Shown one piece after another: positions 41,081 to 51,519 of a DNA stretch of 64,000 bases. Under the pieces are notes generated by a model. It made no database searches. It had not been told where the DNA came from and worked only from the letters and a program-made list of their open reading frames with translations. The position numbers and the translations under genes are program-made. This stretch comes from Dickeya dianthicola NCPPB 453 (GTDB lineage Bacteria; Pseudomonadota; Gammaproteobacteria; Enterobacterales; Enterobacteriaceae), in NCBI RefSeq assembly GCF_000365305.1, contig NZ_CM001841.1:2321412-2385411 (forward strand). Direction: 5' to 3'. Every line of letters begins with the position of its first letter. The first letter of the stretch is position 1.

Positions 41081-43252
41081 TCACTGAGCCAGAGGCGCAT
41101 CCTCCAGACCCAGCAACTTTTCGAACTCCTCTGCCGGCATCGGCCGGCCAAACAGATAGCCTTGCGCCTGCTCACATCCTTTGTTGAGCAGCCTTTCACT
41201 CTGCTCCTGTGTTTCTACCCCTTCGGCGATCACATCCAGACCAAAGCTTTTTCCCAGATAGAGAATCGCACGGACAATCGCCGCATCCGGCGCCGACTCA
41301 CACATAGCACGCACAAAGGTTTGATCGATCTTAAGCCGCGTGACCGGGTAATGCTTCAGCATGCTGAGTGACGCATAACCGGTGCCATAGTCGTCAAAAG
41401 CAATACCGACGCCACTGTTACGCAGCTCATTGAGAGGTTTCATCATATTCTCGTCATGCCGCAATATGATGTTCTCCGTGATTTCCAGCTCCAGCGCACC
41501 GGGTTTAAGGCCCGTTTGCGTCAGGACTTCCTTGATTTTCTGCGCCAGCATGCCGGAATGGAACTGGGCTGCGAACAGGTTGATACTGATACGGAAATTT
41601 CCTGCTCCGGACCGGCACCAGTCAGAGGCCTGCTGACAGGCAGACCGCACGACCCAGTCGCCAATGCGTTCCGCCCAAGGGCCACGCTCCAACGCAGACA
41701 TAAACGCAGCCGGCCCCAGCAGCCCTTTATAAGGATGGCGCCAGCGCAGCAACGCCTCAGCGCCCACCACCTTACTGTTAACCAGGCTGACCTGAGGCTG
41801 ATAAAACACCTCGAACTCTTCCTGTTCATACGCACGGATGAATTCCAGTTGGAAAGCATGTCGAGCCTGAAACACTTCTCTCAGTTCGCGGGTAAAGAAG
41901 CGATAGCAGTTACGCCCATCCGCCTTCGCCTGATATAACGCCAGATCGGCGCTGGTGAGCAGATCCTGCACGGTGGTCCCATGCGCCGGATACATGACCA
42001 GTCCGATGCTGGCGCTGGTGTTGATTTGTTTGTCATCCACCGACACAGCTTGCGAAATATCATAAATGATTTTTTCCGCCAGTATTGCCACCTGTGACTC
42101 GTCATTCTGCTTCGGCAACAGAATTGCGAACTCATCGCCCCCCATGCGAGCCACCAGATCGCCGGAACAGACATTATTCTGTAATCGTTTGGCGACGCTG
42201 GACAGAATCTCGTCGCCGCTGGTATGGCCGAGGCTGTCGTTGATATCTTTGAAACCATCCAGATCGATAATCATGATGGCGGTCGGCTCACCGTTTTTCA
42301 GCACCTGCTCCAGCGTGGACGTCAGTAGCGTGCGGTTGGCCAGCCCAGTCAGCGGATCGCGGTGCGCCTGCAGGAACAGTCGTTCTTCATAACGCTGTCT
42401 TTCGGTGATATCACGCAGAATGATGCCATAACGCGTCTGATTGTTGTCATGCCACATTGATACCGTGAGTTCGGTTGGAATCAGGGTGCCGGGCAATGCG
42501 CGCGTATCCAGTTCGATCGAGCTGCCTTTGAATATCGCGGTCTTGTCCGTCGCCAGATGATGTAACTGCACCACGAACATATCCGGTACGATAACGCTGA
42601 TGTGTTCGCCAATAATCTGGTCACGGTTGTACTCCAGCATTTTTTCTGCCGACTCGTTCCAGAAGGTGATAGTGCCCCTGTCGTTGACGCAGAGAATGGC
42701 ATCCGGCGAGGATTCGGCAATGCTCTCAAAGCGAGCCTGGCTGGCGCGGCGCGCCAGATCCAGACGCCGCATCTCTAGTTTGTCCATCACCAGCGCGGCA
42801 AAATCCTGCAAATTATGCGCATCGCGGGCGCTGAGAGAAGGTCGGGGCTTGTTATCAATAATGCATAGCACGCCGATAGGAAAGCCGCTCGGCGTCCGCA
42901 ATGGAATACCGGCGTAAAAACGGATGTGCGGCTCACCGGTTACCAACGGGTTATCCTGGAAGCGGGGGTCTTTGCGCGTATCCGGGATCACCATGATCCG
43001 TTTCTTGAGAATCGCATGCGCACAAAATGATTCGTCCCGTGACGTTTCGCACACCGACATACCGACGCTGGCGGCAAATAACTGTCGTTCTTCTTCTACC
43101 AGCGAAATCAATACGATAGGGACATTGAAAACATTAGCCGCCAGATTGATCAAATTGTCAAAACCAGGATCAGACAGCGGTTTACTGATGCCGTACTCGC
43201 TCAATGCCTCAAGCCGGCTTTTCTCATCTTTATTTGCTGGGGCTCGACTCAT
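41081..43252 (-). CDS. GAF-PAS-GGDEF-EAL cyclic-di-GMP signalling protein
   Basis: A cytoplasmic protein of 723 residues that may make or break down cyclic di-GMP. Domains in order: GAF (about 15-165, with ESFCAHAIL), PAS (about 175-295), GGDEF (intact MGGDEFAILLP), EAL (EALLRWRHP). The EAL catalytic residues seem complete (NLFAAQ, ELEITENI, FDDYGTGYASL, LKIDQTF, AEGVETQ), so phosphodiesterase activity is likely. The product-inhibition site RxxD before GGDEF is absent (CSGD). I chose ATG 43252 after GAGGGG; ATG 43276 is possible. No membrane segment is seen. Confidence 0.9.
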   Translation of the reverse strand: MSRAPANKDEKSRLEALSEYGISKPLSDPGFDNLINLAANVFNVPIVLISLVEEERQLFAASVGMSVCETSRDESFCAHAILKKRIMVIPDTRKDPRFQDNPLVTGEPHIRFYAGIPLRTPSGFPIGVLCIIDNKPRPSLSARDAHNLQDFAALVMDKLEMRRLDLARRASQARFESIAESSPDAILCVNDRGTITFWNESAEKMLEYNRDQIIGEHISVIVPDMFVVQLHHLATDKTAIFKGSSIELDTRALPGTLIPTELTVSMWHDNNQTRYGIILRDITERQRYEERLFLQAHRDPLTGLANRTLLTSTLEQVLKNGEPTAIMIIDLDGFKDINDSLGHTSGDEILSSVAKRLQNNVCSGDLVARMGGDEFAILLPKQNDESQVAILAEKIIYDISQAVSVDDKQINTSASIGLVMYPAHGTTVQDLLTSADLALYQAKADGRNCYRFFTRELREVFQARHAFQLEFIRAYEQEEFEVFYQPQVSLVNSKVVGAEALLRWRHPYKGLLGPAAFMSALERGPWAERIGDWVVRSACQQASDWCRSGAGNFRISINLFAAQFHSGMLAQKIKEVLTQTGLKPGALELEITENIILRHDENMMKPLNELRNSGVGIAFDDYGTGYASLSMLKHYPVTRLKIDQTFVRAMCESAPDAAIVRAILYLGKSFGLDVIAEGVETQEQSERLLNKGCEQAQGYLFGRPMPAEEFEKLLGLEDAPLAQ

Positions 43253-43962
43253 GGGGGTTCCCCTCACATTATCCATTGTTTTTTCTTTCAGAAAAAATTG
43301 TAGCCTGTTGTCGCGACGGTACTTACCGTAACTTTTCACGCAAAAAAAATCATCGATGAATAAAATCCATCGATCTCTTTCGATTAAATTTAAAACGATA
43401 ACTGGCTACTATCCCTCTTTGCTCAGTCTCTTCCCCACACCAGGGTTCGCCTCTTTCATGCAAATTATCGGGCAGCATCAACAGAATAGCAAAATGCAGA
43501 CGAGGAGGAAGACCTACCGCCAAGATTTTCCAAGATTCCTGGATTTCCATAAAAATAGCGGGAAACACAAGTGGTTAATTATCTTAATAGATCGTTATTC
43601 CCAATCGTCAATGCAAAGTTGATAACCTATCACTATAAAAATGTTCTTATTTACGACTTATCATAACCGATAGACCAGCGGATATGTTTTCCCTAATCGG
43701 CTAAAGGCCGATAAAAGACTTTCTCTTTAAGAAAGTTGACGTATAAAACCGAAATAACAATTACCTGCCAACGTTATATCCGATGCCAATAGCATTCTGA
43801 TTCAATGCGTAAATGAGTAGAAAAAACAAGCTGCTATTCGTTCACTCGCTTTATGCAGAACAAAATCTGCCTGTTCGAACGGAAACAATGCATTAAAGAA
43901 GAGAAAGTAAAGTGATAGTACAAAGATACGCAGCGGCAAACCCAAAGGCTTACAATCAATGT

Positions 43963-44015
43963 GGAATAGTGCGTCTAATGAGGAATAGTTCGTTTAATGC
44001 GGAATAGTGCGTCAG
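43963..44015. repeat. 19-bp tandem repeat before the icd end
   Basis: Three units beginning GGAATAGT at 43963, 43982 and 44001, differing at a few bases. This is the only structure I find in the 836-bp gap 43253-44088 besides the hairpin at 44042. Confidence 0.85.
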
Positions 44016-44041
44016 AAAAACGGCAAACGCCGCTGGAGAAC

Positions 44042-44073
44042 AACCTCACGGAAGCCAGGGCCGCCGTGAGGTT
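44042..44073 (-). terminator. Terminator of icd
   Basis: AACCTCACGG and CCGTGAGGTT pair around a loop of about ten bases, 16 bp after the icd stop; short T-rich tail. Confidence 0.6.
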
Positions 44074-44088
44074 TGATGCAATCGTCGA

Positions 44089-45342
44089 TTACATATTGCT
44101 GATGATGTCTTGGGCAAACTCGCTACACTTACGCAGCGTGGCGCCTTCCATCAGTCGCTCAAAGTCATAGGTGACGGTCTTGTTCTTGATAGCGCCTTCC
44201 ACACCTTTCACGATCAGGTCAGCCGCTTCAAACCATTCTAAGTGACGCAGCATCATTTCGGCAGACAGAATCACGGAGCCTGGGTTCACTTTATCCTGAC
44301 CGGCATACTTCGGCGCCGTGCCGTGAGTGGCTTCGAACAACGCACATTCATCACCAATGTTGGCACCCGGCGCGATGCCGATCCCGCCCACCTGCGCCGC
44401 CAGCGCATCGGAGATATAGTCGCCGTTCAGGTTCATACAGGCGATGACGTCGTACTCCGCCGGACGCAGCAGAATCTGCTGCAGGAAGGCGTCGGCAATC
44501 ACATCTTTAACGATGATGTCTTTGCCGGTTTTCGGGTTCTTGATTTTCACCCACGGCCCGCCATCAATCAGCTCACCGCCGAACGCTTCGCGAGCCAACT
44601 GGTAACCCCAGTCTTTGAACGCGCCTTCGGTGAATTTCATGATGTTGCCTTTATGCACCAGCGTCACGGAGTCGCGATCATTGGTGATGGCGTATTCGAT
44701 TGCGGCGCGAACCAGACGTTTAGTCCCTTCTTCGGAACATGGCTTCACACCGATACCGCACTGCTGCGGGAAACGGATTTTCTTCACGCCCATTTCGTCC
44801 CGCAGGAACTTGATCACTTTATCCGCTTCCGGCGTACCGGCTTTCCATTCGATACCGGCATAAATGTCTTCGGCGTTTTCGCGGAAAATGACCATATCGG
44901 TCAGTTCGGGGTGCTTAACCGGGCTCGGCGTGCCTTCATAATAACGAACCGGACGCAGACAGATATACAGATCCAGTTGCTGACGCAGCGCCACGTTCAG
45001 AGAACGGATACCGCCGCCCACCGGCGTGGTCAGCGGCCCTTTGATGGCCACGCGGTATTCGCGGATCAGATCCAGCGTTTCATCCGGCAACCAGACATCT
45101 TGACCATACACCTGAGTGGATTTCTCACCGGTGTAAATTTCCATCCAGGAAATTTTGCGCTTGCCCTGATAGGCTTTGTTTACCGCGGCATCGACAACGT
45201 TAATCATGGCTGGCGTAACATCGACACCGATACCGTCGCCTTCGATAAACGGAATGATCGGATTAGCCGGCACGACCAGTTTACCCTGAGCGTCAACCGT
45301 GATTTTCTGCCCTTCTGCCGGTACAACTACTTTACTTTCCAT
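44089..45342 (-). CDS. icd: NADP-dependent isocitrate dehydrogenase
   Basis: TCA-cycle enzyme converting isocitrate to 2-oxoglutarate with NADPH production. 417 residues, one longer than E. coli. The phosphorylation serine used by AceK lies in [11 protein letters not shown]; other substrate and metal residues are in [21 protein letters not shown] and [11 protein letters not shown]. Divergent from rluE. The 3' end, a common phage integration site in E. coli, carries no prophage here. Confidence 0.97.
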   Translation of the reverse strand: MESKVVVPAEGQKITVDAQGKLVVPANPIIPFIEGDGIGVDVTPAMINVVDAAVNKAYQGKRKISWMEIYTGEKSTQVYGQDVWLPDETLDLIREYRVAIKGPLTTPVGGGIRSLNVALRQQLDLYICLRPVRYYEGTPSPVKHPELTDMVIFRENAEDIYAGIEWKAGTPEADKVIKFLRDEMGVKKIRFPQQCGIGVKPCSEEGTKRLVRAAIEYAITNDRDSVTLVHKGNIMKFTEGAFKDWGYQLAREAFGGELIDGGPWVKIKNPKTGKDIIVKDVIADAFLQQILLRPAEYDVIACMNLNGDYISDALAAQVGGIGIAPGANIGDECALFEATHGTAPKYAGQDKVNPGSVILSAEMMLRHLEWFEAADLIVKGVEGAIKNKTVTYDFERLMEGATLRKCSEFAQDIISNM

Positions 45343-45439
45343 TAACCTCTCCTTCGAGCGCCATTTTGTTAATGACTTGTAAGATGTGTGTCGATACTAC
45401 TTGAATATTTAGCCTGAGCCAACCACAAACCATTTCGAG

Positions 45440-45445
45440 TATAAT
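45440..45445 (+). promoter_or_regulatory. -10 element of the rluE-nudJ unit
   Basis: TATAAT, preceded by CGAG, lies 28 bp before the rluE start. It places an in-frame ATG at 45444 inside the promoter and so favours ATG 45474 as the real start. Confidence 0.5.
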
Positions 45446-45473
45446 GGTTTTGCCACCCACAGCCAGTAATAAG

Positions 45474-46101
45474 ATGAATAAATTCCCTGTTAAAAATCAC
45501 CGACTTAAACGATTCAGCTCTCGACCGACAAAAAACGAACCCACTGCCGTAACGAAAACGCGCATCGTGTTGTTCAATAAGCCTTTCGATGTGCTTTCGC
45601 AGTTTACCGACGAGGGCGGCCGCGCTACGTTGAAGGACTATGTTCCGTTGCAGGATGTCTATTCTGCCGGTCGGCTGGACCGGGACAGCGAAGGCCTGAT
45701 GATACTAACCAACGACGGCAGGCTGCAGGCGCGGCTGACCCAGCCCGGCAAGAAAACGCCCAAAATCTATTACGCTCAGGTAGAAGGCATTCCCCGCGAA
45801 GAGGCTTTACACGCTTTTCGTACCGGTCTGATACTGAGCGACGGTCCGACCCTGCCCGCCGGCGCGGAGCAGGTGGAGGAGCCGGCCTGGTTGTGGCCGC
45901 GCCAGCCGCCAATCCGCGAACGTAAAACTATTCCGGTTAGCTGGCTGAAAATCACGCTATACGAAAGGGCGCAACCGTCAGGTAAGACGGATGACGGCGC
46001 ATATCGGCTACCCAACGCTGCGTTTGATTCGCTACAGTATGGCAGGTCAGACGCTTGATGGATTGCGCCCCGGCGAATGGAAGGAGATAGACCATGTTTA
46101 A
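45474..46101 (+). pseudogene. rluE: 23S rRNA pseudouridine synthase RluE, frameshifted
   Basis: RluE makes pseudouridine 2457 in 23S rRNA. The first 164 residues are intact, including the catalytic [14 protein letters not shown]. After WLKITLYE an extra A in GAAAGGG (45964-45966) shifts the frame, replacing the conserved [12 protein letters not shown] end by an unrelated tail that stops at 46058. Removing one A restores a product running to a stop at 46101 (ending [12 protein letters not shown]), overlapping the nudJ start, as a normal operon would. It may be a true mutation or a homopolymer sequencing error. Confidence 0.85.
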
Positions 46102-46552
46102 ACCGCATGTGACTGTGGCCTGTGTGGTACAAGCGGAAGGCCATTTTCTGGTTGTTGAGGAAGAAATTAACCATCGGCGTCTGTGGAACCAGCCAGCCGG
46201 TCATCTGGAGGCGGACGAAACCCTGATTCAGGCGGCGCAGCGAGAACTGTTTGAGGAAACCGGCATCCACGCCACGCCGCAAAGCTTCCTGCAACTGCAT
46301 CAGTGGATCGCACCGGATAACACGCCCTTTTTGCGTTTTAGCTTCACCCTCGACCTGCCCGAGCGGCTGCCCACCACCCCGCACGACAGCGATATCGCCT
46401 GCTGCCACTGGCTGAAGCCGGAAGTCATTCTCCAGGCCGACTGCCTGCGCTCCCCGCTGGTGGCCGCCAGCCTGATATGCTATCAGCGCGGCCAGCGCTA
46501 CCCGCTAAGTATACTGGAAGCCTTCAACTGGCCATTTCCTGACCCGGTATAA
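46094..46552 (+). CDS. nudJ: Nudix phosphatase NudJ
   Basis: Hydrolyses pyrophosphates, in E. coli including HMP-PP of thiamine metabolism. 152 residues. The Nudix box is complete ([20 protein letters not shown] followed by TGI). AAGGAGATAGACC precedes the ATG, inside the end of the restored rluE frame, showing tight coupling in rluE-nudJ-mnmA order as in E. coli. Confidence 0.94.
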   Translation: MFKPHVTVACVVQAEGHFLVVEEEINHRRLWNQPAGHLEADETLIQAAQRELFEETGIHATPQSFLQLHQWIAPDNTPFLRFSFTLDLPERLPTTPHDSDIACCHWLKPEVILQADCLRSPLVAASLICYQRGQRYPLSILEAFNWPFPDPV

Positions 46553-46741
46553 CCCCGGTAAGCGACATCCGAATCACGACAAACCACATCCGGTACGGCG
46601 TTCGGCCTATCGGAACAGGCTATCGCGGCGCGGGCATCAACCGTGCTTCCCCGGGGCGAGTGTGTTATACTATTACGCCTGTTTTTTCGCCTTAACGTTA
46701 TACATCATTAAGACGTTTTATTAAGAGTTCGCGAGACTGCC

Positions 46742-47854
46742 ATGTCAGATAACAGCCAGAAAAAAGTCATTGTCGGTATGTCCGGCGGTGTTGACTCATC
46801 GGTATCCGCCTACCTGTTGCAACAGCAGGGGTATCGGGTAGAAGGCCTGTTCATGAAGAACTGGGAAGAAGATGACGATACGGAGTATTGCTCCGCCGCC
46901 ACCGATTTGGCCGACGCGCAGGCTGTCTGCGACAAACTGGGCATTGAACTGCACACCGTCAATTTCGCCGCCGAATATTGGGACAACGTTTTTGAACACT
47001 TTCTGGCGGAATACCGCGCCGGCCGCACGCCCAATCCCGATATTTTGTGCAACAAGGAAATCAAGTTCAAAGCCTTCCTGGAGTTTGCCGCCGAAGATTT
47101 AGGGGCGGATTACATCGCCACCGGCCATTACGTGCGTCGTAAGGATGTGGACGGCAAAAGCCGCCTGCTGCGCGGTCTGGACGGTAACAAGGACCAGAGT
47201 TATTTCCTGTATACCCTGAGCCATCAGCAACTGGCACAGAGCCTGTTCCCGGTCGGCGAGCTGGAAAAACCGCAGGTACGCCAAATCGCGGAGCAGTTGG
47301 ATCTGGCTACCGCCCGAAAAAAAGACTCCACCGGCATCTGTTTCATCGGCGAGCGCAAATTCCGCGACTTTCTGGCGCGTTACCTGCCCGCACAGCCCGG
47401 CCCGATTTTGTCCGTCGACGATGGCAAAGTGATGGGCGAACATCAGGGGCTGATGTACCACACGCTGGGGCAGCGCAAAGGTCTTGGCATTGGCGGCGTT
47501 AAAGAAGGCGGCGACGATCCGTGGTACGTGGTCGACAAAGATGTCGCCGGCAACGTGCTGTATGTCGCTCAGGGTCATGAACACCCGCGCCTGATGTCTG
47601 TCGGCCTGATTGCCCAGCAACTGCACTGGGTCGATCGTGAGCCGCTGACTCAACCGCTGCGTTGCACGGTGAAAACCCGCTATCGTCAGGCTGATATTCC
47701 CTGCCTCCTGACGCCGCTCGACGCGGACCGCATCGATGTGCGTTTTGACGAGCCGGTGGCCGCAGTGACGCCGGGTCAATCCGCGGTATTTTATCAGGGC
47801 GAAATCTGCCTTGGCGGCGGCATCATCGAAGAGCGTCTGCGCGCGGCGCAGTAA
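46742..47854 (+). CDS. mnmA: tRNA-specific 2-thiouridylase MnmA
   Basis: Adds sulfur to wobble uridine 34 of Lys, Glu and Gln tRNAs, taking it from the Tus relay. 370 residues. Seen: PP-loop [15 protein letters not shown], first catalytic Cys in [12 protein letters not shown] (about 102), second in [17 protein letters not shown] (about 199). It has its own 189-bp upstream region. A hairpin terminator follows at 47873. Confidence 0.96.
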   Translation: MSDNSQKKVIVGMSGGVDSSVSAYLLQQQGYRVEGLFMKNWEEDDDTEYCSAATDLADAQAVCDKLGIELHTVNFAAEYWDNVFEHFLAEYRAGRTPNPDILCNKEIKFKAFLEFAAEDLGADYIATGHYVRRKDVDGKSRLLRGLDGNKDQSYFLYTLSHQQLAQSLFPVGELEKPQVRQIAEQLDLATARKKDSTGICFIGERKFRDFLARYLPAQPGPILSVDDGKVMGEHQGLMYHTLGQRKGLGIGGVKEGGDDPWYVVDKDVAGNVLYVAQGHEHPRLMSVGLIAQQLHWVDREPLTQPLRCTVKTRYRQADIPCLLTPLDADRIDVRFDEPVAAVTPGQSAVFYQGEICLGGGIIEERLRAAQ

Positions 47855-47872
47855 CCAACCGCCTCACCCGCC

Positions 47873-47897
47873 AAAGGGAACCGCATCGGTTCCCTTT
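47873..47897 (+). terminator. Hairpin after mnmA
   Basis: AAAGGGAACCG and CGGTTCCCTTT pair around CAT. The rest of the 373-bp gap to hflD shows a GTTCATACTGG-type 11-bp doublet near 48048 but no gene. Confidence 0.7.
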
Positions 47898-48227
47898 GCG
47901 TTTCCGTCATCCCCAGAGCCGTCACTTACATCAGTGCGCTGCGTCAAATAAAACGCAGCGCGGGCACCTTTTCCGTTTTCATGACACTAAACTTGAATTG
48001 CCGGACGATCGAGTCTGACGATTTTCAGTCTGAACAAGGTTTTACCGGGTTCATACTGGGTTCATGCTGATTTTTATGGCATGATCAGCGCCCTTTTCGG
48101 CTGTGTGAGTGAATAAGCCGGGGCATGTTCGCCGGCGTTTACTTTTCCTCTGGACCGAACCGGAAACACAGACAGTCCTCCTCTTCCGGACTCGCACGCC
48201 GGCCAGATGATGTTGACAGGAGCAATT

Positions 48228-48860
48228 GTGGCTAAAAACTATCATGACATTACGCTGGCAATGGCAGGCATCTGCCAGTCTGCTCATTTGGTGCAGCAGT
48301 TGGCACATCAGGGCAGTTGCAATATGGACGCGTTAAAAGCGTCACTGAAAAGCATCATGAACATTAATCCGCCCAGCACACTGGATGTTTTTGGCAACAC
48401 GGAGCGTAATCTAAAAATCGGGTTGGAAACTCTGCTGGGTATACTCAACTCGTCACGCGAAGGGCTGGGCGCGGAGCTGTCGCGTTATACCTTCAGCCTG
48501 ATGGTGCTGGAACGCCGCCTGCACAAAAACCGCGAAGCGATGGACGAGCTGGGCAGCCGCATCAGCCAGTTGGACCGGCAACTGGAGCACTACGACCTGC
48601 TGTCGGACACCTTCATTACTGTGCTGGCCGGCATTTATGTGGATGTGATCAGCAAACTCGGCCCGCGTATTCAGGTGACCGGCGCGCAGGAAGTGCTGAA
48701 GAACCCGCAGATTCAGGCCAAGGTTCGGGCGGCGCTGCTGGCCGGGATTCGCGCCGCCGTACTCTGGCAACAGGTGGGCGGCAGCCGGCTGCAATTGATG
48801 TTCTCCCGCAGCAAGCTGATGCGCCACGCGCAGGAGATGCTGGCCCGTTGCCACGACTGA
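48228..48860 (+). CDS. hflD: High-frequency-lysogenization protein HflD
   Basis: Peripheral membrane protein; in E. coli it binds the phage lambda CII activator. 210 residues collinear with E. coli HflD ([20 protein letters not shown] near the start, [20 protein letters not shown] late). I set the start at GTG 48228, giving [10 protein letters not shown], since AGGAG lies just upstream and the next upstream ATGs have no such site. Between mnmA and purB as in E. coli. Confidence 0.9.
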   Translation: MAKNYHDITLAMAGICQSAHLVQQLAHQGSCNMDALKASLKSIMNINPPSTLDVFGNTERNLKIGLETLLGILNSSREGLGAELSRYTFSLMVLERRLHKNREAMDELGSRISQLDRQLEHYDLLSDTFITVLAGIYVDVISKLGPRIQVTGAQEVLKNPQIQAKVRAALLAGIRAAVLWQQVGGSRLQLMFSRSKLMRHAQEMLARCHD

Positions 48861-48917
48861 CCTGAACCCGTGCGTCAGTGCATTGACGGCGGCCGCTTAT
48901 TCCGGTTCAGCCGCCGT

Positions 48918-48979
48918 CATGAGATACTGTCTACCATGAAATGCTATCCGTCATGAAATGCTATCCGTCATGCGATAGG
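48918..48979. repeat. 17-bp tandem repeat between hflD and purB
   Basis: Units starting CATGA at 48918, 48935 and 48952, with a partial fourth at 48969. The second and third copies are identical (CATGAAATGCTATCCGT). Confidence 0.9.
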
Positions 48980-49007
48980 ATGACGACAACCGATATTCTT
49001 TATTTGA

Positions 49008-50399
<1,392 letters not shown>

Positions 50400-50406
50400 C
50401 TCTGCT

Positions 50407-50432
50407 CCGGGCGGCATTCTCCCGCCGCCCGG
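50407..50432 (+). terminator. Hairpin after purB
   Basis: CCGGGCGGC pairs with GCCGCCCGG across about eight bases, then CTCATTTCC. Weak T-run. Confidence 0.5.
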
Positions 50433-50541
50433 CTCATTTCCTGCCTCACTGTTTAGCCTCAGTTGAGCACAACTGTGGATAATGCTGACGAACCCGCCAA
50501 CACTGGCATACTTCTACCTATGACTATTCTGGGACTATATC

Positions 50542-50655
50542 GAATTGGACCATCGTGGATTAAACTATCACGGATTAAACCATCGTAAATTGAACCATCG
50601 TGAATTGAACCATCGTGAATTGAACCATCGTGAATTGGACCATTGTGGATTATGG
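50542..50655. repeat. 15-bp tandem repeat, seven copies, upstream of phoP
   Basis: Seven consecutive units related to GAATTGAACCATCGT run from 50542 to 50646, with a partial eighth. The two at 50602 and 50617 are identical. The period is a multiple of three, and the minus strand stays open as a repeated HDGSI peptide, but no start or homology supports a gene. Confidence 0.92.
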
Positions 50656-50690
50656 CAAACATGCTGGCGCGTGCCGCAAGGTCTGTACAA

Positions 50691-50760
50691 CACGTTGATA
50701 GTTAACTAAGTTTAGGTTGATAATCCACTAAGTTTAGGTTGATAGCTCGCTAAGTTTGGA
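50691..50760. repeat. 22-bp tandem repeat in the phoP promoter region
   Basis: AAGTTTAGGTTGATAATCCA-CT (50708-50729) is followed by a close copy (50730-50751) and a partial third; a related half unit CACGTTGATAGTTAACT precedes them. The period equals two DNA turns. The half units contain GTTTA, as PhoP boxes do, but not in the standard GTTTA-N6-GTTTA spacing. Confidence 0.8.
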
Positions 50761-50795
50761 TAGAGCCCATCAGGAAAATGACCGAGGAAAACGTC

Positions 50796-51464
50796 ATGCG
50801 CATTCTTGTTGTTGAAGATAATGTTCTGTTACGCCATCACCTGAATGTCCAGTTGAATGAAATGGGGCATCAGGTTGATGCGGCGGCGGACGCGAAAGAA
50901 GCGGATTACTTCCTTCAGGAACATGCGCCGGACATCGCTATTGTCGACCTGGGCCTGCCGGTGGAAGACGGCACCAGTTTGATCCGCCGCTGGCGCGCGC
51001 ATCAGGTCAAATTACCGATTCTGGTGCTCACCGCACGAGAAAGCTGGCAGGAAAAAGTGGCGGTGCTGGAAGCCGGCGCCGACGATTATGTCACTAAGCC
51101 GTTCCACATAGAGGAGGTCGTTGCTCGTATGCAGGCGTTGATGCGCCGCAACAGCGGCCTGGCTTCGCAAATCATCAGCCTGCCGCCCTTTGAGGTGGAC
51201 CTGTCGCGCCGGGAATTGCTGGTGCATGGCGACCCGGTCAAGCTGACCGCGTTTGAATACACCATCATCGAAACCCTGATCCGCAACAACGGCAAGGTGG
51301 TCAGCAAAGAGTCGCTGATGCTACAGCTGTACCCGGACGCCGAGTTACGGGAAAGCCATACCATTGACGTGCTGATGGGCCGACTGCGCAAAAAACTGCA
51401 GTCCGCCAATTCCCACGATGTGATCACCACCGTTCGCGGGCAGGGTTACCGCTTCGATATCTAA
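50796..51464 (+). CDS. phoP: Response regulator PhoP
   Basis: OmpR-type regulator of Mg/acid/antimicrobial-peptide responses and, in Dickeya, of pectate lyase production and virulence. 222 residues: receiver with phosphorylation Asp in [11 protein letters not shown] (about 51), switch Lys in DYVTKPFH, and a winged-helix effector ([17 protein letters not shown]). I set the start at ATG 50796 after GAGGAAAACGTC; an upstream frame start at 50778 lacks a site. Two families of tandem repeats fill its promoter region. Confidence 0.95.
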   Translation: MRILVVEDNVLLRHHLNVQLNEMGHQVDAAADAKEADYFLQEHAPDIAIVDLGLPVEDGTSLIRRWRAHQVKLPILVLTARESWQEKVAVLEAGADDYVTKPFHIEEVVARMQALMRRNSGLASQIISLPPFEVDLSRRELLVHGDPVKLTAFEYTIIETLIRNNGKVVSKESLMLQLYPDAELRESHTIDVLMGRLRKKLQSANSHDVITTVRGQGYRFDI

Positions 51465-51480
51465 TTATTCTGAACGGCCT

Positions 51481-51518
51481 ATTTTATTCTGGACGATATA
51501 TTTTATTTTGGACGATAT
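51481..51518. repeat. 19-bp tandem repeat between phoP and phoQ
   Basis: ATTTTATTCTGGACGATAT is followed by ATTTTATTTTGGACGATAT; a degenerate copy begins at the phoP stop (51463). The second copy abuts the TTG start of phoQ and supplies its only GGA ribosome-site-like element. Confidence 0.88.
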
Positions 51519-51519
51519 A

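Noticed and set aside
44089..45342. Prophage integration at icd
   Set aside because: The 3' end of icd is a known attachment site, but no integrase, phage gene or duplicated icd end is seen nearby.
50542..50655. CRISPR array
   Set aside because: The 15-bp units are directly adjacent with no spacers and no cas genes.
50459..50662. Minus-strand 67-codon frame encoding repeated HDGSI
   Set aside because: It is open only because the 15-bp repeat has a period divisible by three; there is no ribosome site or homology.
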